From NCBI GenBank assembly GCA_029942205.1, contig JAOZTL010000024.1, positions 1 through 13,464 on the forward strand: 13,464 bases of DNA. The letters run 5' to 3'. The notes beneath the pieces were generated by a model, which did no database searches, was not told where the DNA came from, and was given only the letters and a program-made list of their open reading frames with translations. Position numbers and translations under genes: made by a program. Source of the DNA: Bacteroidales bacterium (GTDB taxonomy: Bacteria > Bacteroidota > Bacteroidia > Bacteroidales > JAOZTL01). Below, piece by piece: positions 13,330 to 13,464 of this stretch (position 1 is the stretch's first letter; every line of letters starts with the position of its first letter).

Positions 13330-13464
13330 ATGAAATTTTTCAAACAAAAACTTTTTCAAAAAATAAACCCTCCTCCACCACAAACACAAACCGCCAAACC
13401 CCTTTTATCTGTTATGCTTCGTAAAGTTTCCAAAAACAGAAGAAAAACATTGACATTTATTTTT
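13330..13464 (+). CDS. N-terminal fragment of a possible membrane protein
   Basis: The frame is open to the window edge, giving 45 residues from ATG 13330 (MKFFKQKLFQKI, a PPPP stretch, then RKVSKNRRKTLTFIF). An in-frame ATG at 13288 would add MGRRLILNLFLKKQ. The segment is strongly basic and ends just as hydrophobic residues begin, a positive-inside pattern expected ahead of a first membrane helix. That would fit a sensor kinase, a SpoIIE-type phosphatase or another membrane signalling protein, but nothing diagnostic is reached. It is divergent from siaC. A different-frame ORF over the same bases (13236-13424) looks less likely because it ends without any recognisable feature. Confidence 0.4.
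   Translation, partial: MKFFKQKLFQKINPPPPQTQTAKPLLSVMLRKVSKNRRKTLTFIF

Noticed and set aside
13236..13424. 62-codon plus-strand ORF at the right edge
   Set aside because: It overlaps the open frame starting at 13330, which has the more protein-like ending (basic then hydrophobic). I cannot exclude it fully.

Overview
The window is AT-rich chromosomal DNA, most likely from a member of the Bacteroidota. The evidence is promoter-like TTTG / TAnnTTTG elements, A-rich start regions without Shine-Dalgarno motifs, a SiaC/DUF1987-family gene, and exported enzymes with short MKK-type signal peptides. I cannot place it more finely from the sequence alone.

The left half (1-7596) is read on the minus strand. 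From right to left it holds a probable three-gene operon of exported or envelope enzymes: a secreted serine alpha/beta hydrolase, an amidohydrolase-like lipoprotein whose usual HxH metal motif is missing, and a Tat-signal threonine-aldolase-like PLP enzyme. It continues with dxs (first enzyme of the MEP isoprenoid pathway), a secreted inhibitory-type serpin, and the first 100 codons of a possible helicase cut by the window edge. dxs carries one in-frame TAA at codon 84 where the family has lysine, while everything around it is intact. Its predicted leader RNA would fold into a stem of about 40 bp.

The right half (7830-12565) is read on the plus strand: a QueD/PTPS-family enzyme, full-length DNA polymerase I with all three domains apparently active, then mobA, moaD and moaE of molybdenum cofactor synthesis. 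moaE converges on a siaC-like gene across a bidirectional terminator. Beyond a divergent intergenic region with a dyad, a basic N-terminus that may begin a membrane protein runs off the right edge.

The main structure not explained by genes is a dispersed short repeat of about 30-46 bp. Its idealised form is TAAGGTCTTCGACC, then TTTTTGATGTTGCTTACGC, then an AT-rich tail. I count seven recognisable copies and one degenerate one. Most sit at or just after stop codons and read in the direction of the gene they follow. Two copies face each other as near-perfect inverted repeats upstream of dxs, which looks like a MITE or REP-type element.
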